Of a DNA stretch of 10,661 nucleotides, positions 6,849 to 10,661 are shown piece after piece. Below the pieces are notes generated by a model that did no database searches, was not told the origin of the DNA, and saw nothing but the letters and a program-made list of their open reading frames with translations. The first letter of the stretch is position 1, and each line of letters opens with the position of its first letter. Source of the DNA: Saprospiraceae bacterium (GTDB taxonomy: Bacteria > Bacteroidota > Bacteroidia > Chitinophagales > Saprospiraceae); the NCBI GenBank assembly GCA_014379665.1, contig JACMLK010000409.1, positions 1 to 10,661 on the forward strand, in the 5' to 3' direction. Both the position numbers and the translations under genes were made by a program.

Positions 6849-7643
6849 ATGTATCAAAGAGATTTTGATTTCTTACATCATAACGAAGCAAATTTACTGT
6901 CTGTCCATTTAACGGCAGACAGTTTTTTTTATGGAATATTCGATTCCCAAAATAAGTTGTTGTGCCACAAATCATTTAATAATATTTTGTTTTCTGATGA
7001 TATAACACTTTGGCAAATAATCAACAATGAAAAACTTCAGGTAACGTATAATAATGTTTCGGTTCAGGTGGCATCGGGGAATTGTCATCTTTTACCTGAA
7101 CCTGATCATGAGTTTATTAACCAATTTCCCGGTCTTGAATTAAAAAATATAAAAATTGAAAAATGTGTAGGGAGGGAAGTGTATGCTTATTTTGGAATTA
7201 CATCACATCAGGAATTTTTACTGGACAGACTTTTTAACTCAGGAGATTACACTTTGCATCATTTTTCCAATCAACTTGCATCCTATTATCTGGCACAGAC
7301 AGGAAATATCATACATGCACATATTGATCAGGATGTGCTTACCCTTTACCTTCAGATAAACGGATTGTTTATGTTTTATAATTCGTTTAAGACCGTTGGA
7401 ATTAATGATATTTTGTATTTCATCCTTGCTGTTTACAAAGAGAAAGGATTAGATCCTACTTTGGATGAACTTACTTTAAGTGGCTGGGTAGAAAAAAATT
7501 CAACGCTGTATAATTTATTATTCGCTTACATTGCTAATATCAGACTCACGAATGATTTTTTGATGACGCTTTCATCAGAATGCTCAGATGAATACAAACC
7601 CCATTTTTATTTTGATCATTTTATAAACGCAATATGCGCATAA
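6849..7643 (+). CDS. DUF3822 family protein (possibly an ASKHA/PilM-like fold)
   Basis: 264 residues, no signal peptide or membrane segment, so probably cytoplasmic. It matches what I know of DUF3822, a Bacteroidota family typically encoded just before rsmD. Two halves each start with a beta-rich unit: 'LLSVHLTADSFFYGIFDSQNKLLCHKSF' style strands at about 16-45, and 'IIHAHIDQDVLTLYLQINGLFMFYNSF' style strands at about 154-180. These are followed by a helix and 'ELTLSGWVEKNSTLYNLL' (about 207-224), the arrangement of a duplicated actin-like (ASKHA) fold. The first half has no obvious Asp/Gly phosphate loop, so ATPase activity is doubtful. It starts 9 bases after the upstream gene and overlaps the rsmD start by 10 bases (7634-7643), indicating translational coupling. 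Function unknown; the gene order suggests a link either to RsmD or to the pseudopilin-like protein. Confidence 0.8.
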   Translation: MYQRDFDFLHHNEANLLSVHLTADSFFYGIFDSQNKLLCHKSFNNILFSDDITLWQIINNEKLQVTYNNVSVQVASGNCHLLPEPDHEFINQFPGLELKNIKIEKCVGREVYAYFGITSHQEFLLDRLFNSGDYTLHHFSNQLASYYLAQTGNIIHAHIDQDVLTLYLQINGLFMFYNSFKTVGINDILYFILAVYKEKGLDPTLDELTLSGWVEKNSTLYNLLFAYIANIRLTNDFLMTLSSECSDEYKPHFYFDHFINAICA

Positions 7644-8170
7644 TCGGTGGAAAATTTAAAGGAAGAAGATTTATACCACCTGCAAAAAACTGGCCTACCA
7701 GACCTACCACTGACTTTGCCAAAGAAGGTCTTTTTAATATTTTAAATAATAGAATTGATTTTGAAGAAACGGTGATGCTTGATCTCTTTGGTGGAACAGG
7801 CAGCCACTGCTACGAATTTATATCACGTGGTTGCAAAGATGTGACTTATGTGGATAATTTTGGCAGTTGTGCAGCTTTTGTCACCAAAATATCAATAGAA
7901 TTAAATATTGAAAACTTGCTGACCATATACAAATCAGATGTATTCAGATTTCTGAAAACAAATATAAAGCAGTACGACTATATTTTTGCAGGACCACCCT
8001 ATCCCCTTCCAAATTTGAACAGCATTCCGGATGAAATATTTAAATATAATACCCTGGCAGCTGACGGCTTATTTGTATTGGAACATAACCCAAATCATGA
8101 TTTTAAACAACACACCAGATATATAGAATCACGAAATTACGGAACTACTATTTTTAGTTTTTTTACTTAG
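7634..8170 (+). CDS. rsmD: 16S rRNA (guanine-966 N2)-methyltransferase RsmD, with altered catalytic motif
   Basis: 178 residues, the normal RsmD length. RsmD uses S-adenosylmethionine to methylate N2 of G966 in 16S rRNA during 30S assembly. Seen: N-terminal MRIIGGKFKGRR (1-12) and TRPTTDFAKEGLFNIL (22-37), the strongly conserved RsmD start; SAM motif I as MLDLFGGTGS (48-57); the acidic strand-2 end as VDN (73-75); and motif IV as FAGPPYPL (118-125). Motif IV should read D/N-P-P-Y/F, and that Asp or Asn holds the target amino group. Here it is Gly120 (codon GGA at 7991-7993, two base changes from an Asp codon, so not a single miscall). Otherwise the frame is intact and the C-terminus (VLEHNPNHDF ... 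IFSFF) is family-like. Activity may be reduced, or another residue may replace the Asp. The start overlaps the end of the DUF3822 gene by 10 bases. Confidence 0.92.
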   Translation: MRIIGGKFKGRRFIPPAKNWPTRPTTDFAKEGLFNILNNRIDFEETVMLDLFGGTGSHCYEFISRGCKDVTYVDNFGSCAAFVTKISIELNIENLLTIYKSDVFRFLKTNIKQYDYIFAGPPYPLPNLNSIPDEIFKYNTLAADGLFVLEHNPNHDFKQHTRYIESRNYGTTIFSFFT

Positions 8171-8226
8171 TGCTCTTTATGGGAAATAACATCTTTATTG
8201 AACTAAATTTCTTAAAAGAGCACTAA
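8167..8226. terminator. Long hairpin shared by the converging ends of rsmD and rarA
   Basis: Perfect 12-bp arms, TTAGTGCTCTTT (8167-8178) and AAAGAGCACTAA (8215-8226), enclose 36 bases. In the plus-strand RNA, after one bulged A, the pairing continues for 8 bp (8180-8187 with 8207-8214, two of them G-U), leaving a 19-base loop. Each arm contains a stop codon: TAG of rsmD at 8168-8170, and TAG of rarA at 8225-8223 on the other strand, each followed by TGCTCTTT. There is no T-run directly behind either side. The position points to a bidirectional transcript end or 3'-end stabiliser. Confidence 0.7.
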
Positions 8227-9500
8227 TATCCATACTTAGTTTTCCAGAACATCCTCAATGTTTCTTCATTCTTTTGTTCTGCCGTATTATATCCCGGTGC
8301 ATATAATTTTGTTCCCTTGACACCATCCGGCAGACACTCCATATCCGAAATACCACTTTTAAAATCGTGGGCATACTGATAACCTGCTCCGTACCCATTG
8401 TCTTTCATCAGGTTAGTCGGGGCATTTCGCAGTTGTAACGGGACGGGGAGATCACCCGTCTGACTAACCAATGCCATGGCTTTTTCAATAGCAAGATAAG
8501 ATGAGTTGCTTTTGGGTGAACATGCCAGATAGATGGCCGTCTGGGACATGATAATACGAGCTTCGGGCATGCCAATCTGATGAACCGCCTGAAAACAATT
8601 ATTGGCGAGCAATAAAGCATTTGGATTGGCGAGACCAACATCTTCGGATGCTAAAATAATCATTCTCCGACAGATAAAAATAGGATCTTCCCCACCGGAC
8701 AGCATTCTGGCAAGATAGTAAACGGCAGCATTGGGGTCCGAAGCCCTCATCGATTTTATAAAGGCAGAAATGATGTCGTAATGTTGTTCGCCAGCTTTAT
8801 CATATAGTGCTAGATTTTGTTGGATAGACATCATGACCAATTCATCAGTAATGATTACCGGCTCATCTTTGGCAAATTGGTTGGCTACGAGTTCGAGGCA
8901 ATTGTATAGTTTTCTGCCATCACCACCTGACATCTGTATCATGGCATCATAAGATTCCACAGTAATATTTCGGACTTTAAGTTCATAATCTTCTGCTATG
9001 GCTCTATCTACCATCGCAATCAGATCTTTTCGCTCTAATGGCTTGAGGATATAGACCTGGCATCTGGAAAGAAGAGCGGAGATAACTTCAAAAGAAGGAT
9101 TTTCTGTAGTGGCTCCTATCAGTGTCACAATTCCCTTTTCTACTGCACCGAGCAATGAATCCTGTTGTGACTTACTAAACCTATGAATCTCATCAATAAA
9201 AAGTACAGGATTGGGTTTGTTGAAAAACTTTTGAGATTTTGCTATTTCAATAGTTTCCCGTATGTCCTTCACTCCACTATTGATGGCTGACAAACTATGG
9301 AAAGGACGATCCTGAGTATTTGCTATGATAGAAGCCAGTGTAGTTTTGCCCACTCCTGGTGCTCCCCAAAGTATAAAAGAAGGGAGACTGCCGGACTCTA
9401 TTACTTTGCGAAGTATGGCTCCTTTGCCGACTAGGCGCTCCTGACCGACGTAATCGTCAAGCGTTTTGGGACGCATTCTTTCGGCCAGTGGCTGGTTCAT
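8223..9500 (-). CDS. rarA: Replication-associated recombination protein A (RarA/MgsA AAA+ ATPase)
   Basis: 425 residues, full length for RarA (Mgs1/WRNIP1 family). RarA is a homotetrameric AAA+ ATPase, related to clamp loaders, that acts at stalled or damaged replication forks and interacts with SSB. Seen: PLAERMRPKTLDDYVGQ at 4-20, typical of the family; Walker A GAPGVGKTT at 46-54; Walker B VLFIDEIHRF at 99-108; sensor-1 GATTENPSF at 129-137; arginine-finger segment SALLSRC at 141-147; and sensor-2 region GGDGRKLYN at 192-200. The C-terminal tetramerisation/MgsA part starts at about 240 with AFIKSMRASDPNAAVYYLARML and SEDVGLANP (285-293). Nothing appears missing. The gene is transcribed alone, convergent with rsmD (52-base gap with a shared hairpin) and divergent from the monooxygenase gene. 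ATG at 9500 gives the expected N-terminus. Confidence 0.97.
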   Translation of the reverse strand: MNQPLAERMRPKTLDDYVGQERLVGKGAILRKVIESGSLPSFILWGAPGVGKTTLASIIANTQDRPFHSLSAINSGVKDIRETIEIAKSQKFFNKPNPVLFIDEIHRFSKSQQDSLLGAVEKGIVTLIGATTENPSFEVISALLSRCQVYILKPLERKDLIAMVDRAIAEDYELKVRNITVESYDAMIQMSGGDGRKLYNCLELVANQFAKDEPVIITDELVMMSIQQNLALYDKAGEQHYDIISAFIKSMRASDPNAAVYYLARMLSGGEDPIFICRRMIILASEDVGLANPNALLLANNCFQAVHQIGMPEARIIMSQTAIYLACSPKSNSSYLAIEKAMALVSQTGDLPVPLQLRNAPTNLMKDNGYGAGYQYAHDFKSGISDMECLPDGVKGTKLYAPGYNTAEQKNEETLRMFWKTKYGY

Positions 9501-9580
9501 GTTTTAAGTTGGGTTATAAGTTTAAAATTAAAAATCTTAATGAAGACAAAAATATTATTGGATAAATAATAGACTTTTTG

Positions 9581-9588
9581 CAAAAGTA
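9581..9588 (-). promoter_or_regulatory. Putative -7 promoter box for rarA
   Basis: On the minus strand the bases read TACTTTTG followed by CA, a full match to the Bacteroidetes -7 consensus TAnnTTTG. It lies about 80 bases upstream of the rarA ATG. The same octamer occurs upstream of tsaD. No TTG is found at the expected -33 distance. The rest of this 143-base divergent gap is AT-rich, and I see no equally good box for the monooxygenase gene. Confidence 0.4.
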
Positions 9589-9643
9589 ACAGAAACAATA
9601 TAAATTGTGGAGTTTATTTGATCGAAATGATGTATACAAATAT

Positions 9644-10661
9644 ATGAAAGTAGCAGTTATTGGTGCCGGTTGTTCCGGTATCACTGCAATAAAAAATCTT
9701 TTATCTGCGGGTATCCGGGATGTAGTTTGTTTTGAACAAAATGACAGAGTCGGGGGAAATTGGATCTATTCCCGGGAATCCTCACACAGCAGTGTCATGG
9801 AAACCACACACATCATTAGTTCAAAAAAATTATCAGAATACAAGGATTATCCCATGCCTGACGATTATCCTGATTATCCTTCTCATCAGCAGATTCTTGC
9901 TTATTTTGAAGGATACGCTGAACATTTTGAATTAAAACGCTATATCCGATTTAATACAAAAGTAGATAAAGTGAACAGAGATGAAGCCGGTTTATGGCAA
10001 ATCTATACCAATGGCGCTGACATACCTGAAACATATGATTTTTTACTGGTCTCTAATGGTCACCACTCCGTTCCCAGACATCCCGAGTTAGTCAGGAAAT
10101 TCACTGGAAAGTATTTTCATTCTCATGATTTTAAAACAAATGAAATATTTTCAGGAAAAAGAGTTTTGGTCATTGGCGGGGGTAATTCAGCCTGCGATTG
10201 TGCAGTGGAAGGTAGCAGAGTGGCTGATTTTGTAGCCATAAGTATGCGTCGACCACAGTATATAGTACCAAAATTTATGTTGGGTAAGCCTACAGATACT
10301 TTCAATGACAAAATGAGGGGAATTCCTGAATGGATTGCCGAACCCATCAGAAAGCTTAGTTTAAAGTTACAGATGGGGAAATATGAGTATTACGGACTTA
10401 ACACACCGGATTTCCCAATAACAAAAGATCATCCTACAGTCAATTCAGAATTACTCTATATGTTGCGTCATGGTAAAATCAAACCTAAAGGCGGTATAGA
10501 AAAGGTGGACCAAAACCGGATATATTTTACAGACGGATCATCAGATGAATTTGATGTCATTGTAGCAGCCACAGGATACAAGATATCTACTCCCTTTTTC
10601 GATCCGGAGTTTTTAGATTATGAAGAGGCCGATGATATCAAACTATACCTCAGAATGTTTC
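9644..10661 (+). CDS. Flavin-containing monooxygenase (FMO), N-terminal part, 3' end outside window
   Basis: The frame from the ATG at 9644 stays open to the window edge (339 residues; relatives are about 430-460, so roughly 100 are missing). FMOs use FAD, NADPH and O2 to oxygenate soft nucleophiles such as amine nitrogen or sulfur. Seen: FAD-binding GAGCSG at 7-12 with the acidic strand end FEQND (30-34) and GGNW at 37-40; the linker GHHSVPRHP at 139-147; the FMO fingerprint FxGxxxHxxx(Y/F) as F153, G155, H159 and F163; the NADPH-binding GGGNSACD at 178-185; and the late ATGY motif at 309-312. A DYP-rich stretch (68-79) sits in the usual 'mPdDYPdYPsh' region. Substrate cannot be told from this fragment: trimethylamine, other amines or sulfur compounds are all possible. 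It is divergent from rarA across a 143-base gap. Confidence 0.92.
   Translation, partial: MKVAVIGAGCSGITAIKNLLSAGIRDVVCFEQNDRVGGNWIYSRESSHSSVMETTHIISSKKLSEYKDYPMPDDYPDYPSHQQILAYFEGYAEHFELKRYIRFNTKVDKVNRDEAGLWQIYTNGADIPETYDFLLVSNGHHSVPRHPELVRKFTGKYFHSHDFKTNEIFSGKRVLVIGGGNSACDCAVEGSRVADFVAISMRRPQYIVPKFMLGKPTDTFNDKMRGIPEWIAEPIRKLSLKLQMGKYEYYGLNTPDFPITKDHPTVNSELLYMLRHGKIKPKGGIEKVDQNRIYFTDGSSDEFDVIVAATGYKISTPFFDPEFLDYEEADDIKLYLRMF

Noticed and set aside
9848..9880. Direct repeat GATTATCC(T) in the monooxygenase gene
   Set aside because: It encodes the DYP-rich stretch that is normal for this part of bacterial FMOs, so it reflects protein sequence rather than a DNA element.
9732..9935. Short plus-strand frame in the monooxygenase region
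   Set aside because: It lies out of frame inside the FMO coding region, whose cofactor motifs are all in the other frame.
1..10661. Mobile element, phage, CRISPR or defence island
   Set aside because: No transposase, integrase, terminal repeats, spaced direct repeats, nuclease or toxin-antitoxin signatures are visible on either strand.

Overview
The window looks like chromosomal DNA of a free-living member of the Bacteroidota, most likely a saprospiria- or sphingobacteria-like lineage. The evidence is a C-terminal type IX secretion (T9SS) sorting domain, SprB-type repeats, a two-component-regulator-type beta-propeller fused to an OmpA domain, a DUF3822-rsmD gene pair, AT-rich DNA, start codons without Shine-Dalgarno sequences, and -7 boxes of the Bacteroidetes type TAnnTTTG. 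The exact taxon is inference. There are nine protein genes, two of them cut by the window edges. I see no RNA gene, CRISPR array, transposon or phage gene, and no gap without a gene longer than about 210 bases.

Layout. (1) At 2-2354, on the plus strand, lie the end of a DUF1800 gene and a complete DUF1501 gene. This is a common partner pair; the DUF1501 protein carries a twin-arginine-like signal and a T9SS tail, so it is probably a surface or secreted protein. (2) At 2422-4966, on the minus strand, lie a seven-bladed propeller/SprB/OmpA envelope protein and a small exported CHAP-domain amidase related to the amidase half of glutathionylspermidine synthetase. (3) At 5101-6111, on the minus strand, lies tsaD, for the tRNA t6A modification, with an apparent TTG start. 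(4) At 6252-8170, on the plus strand, a tight three-gene operon encodes a membrane-anchored pseudopilin-like protein of unknown function, a DUF3822 protein, and the 16S rRNA methyltransferase RsmD, whose catalytic D/N-P-P-Y motif reads GPPY. (5) At 8223-9500, on the minus strand, lies rarA (mgsA), a replication-recombination ATPase. It converges on rsmD, and both stop codons lie in the arms of one long hairpin. (6) From 9644 to the window end, on the plus strand, lies a flavin-containing monooxygenase that runs off the edge.

How they fit together: tsaD, rsmD and rarA are housekeeping genes of translation and replication, while the first half of the window is mainly cell-envelope and secretion biology. 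Divergent promoters probably lie at 6112-6251 and 9501-9643, and convergent ends at 2355-2421 and 8171-8222. I do not see a clear new defence or mobile system. The best leads are the pseudopilin-like/DUF3822 pair, the altered RsmD motif, the shared terminator hairpin and the propeller-SprB-OmpA fusion.
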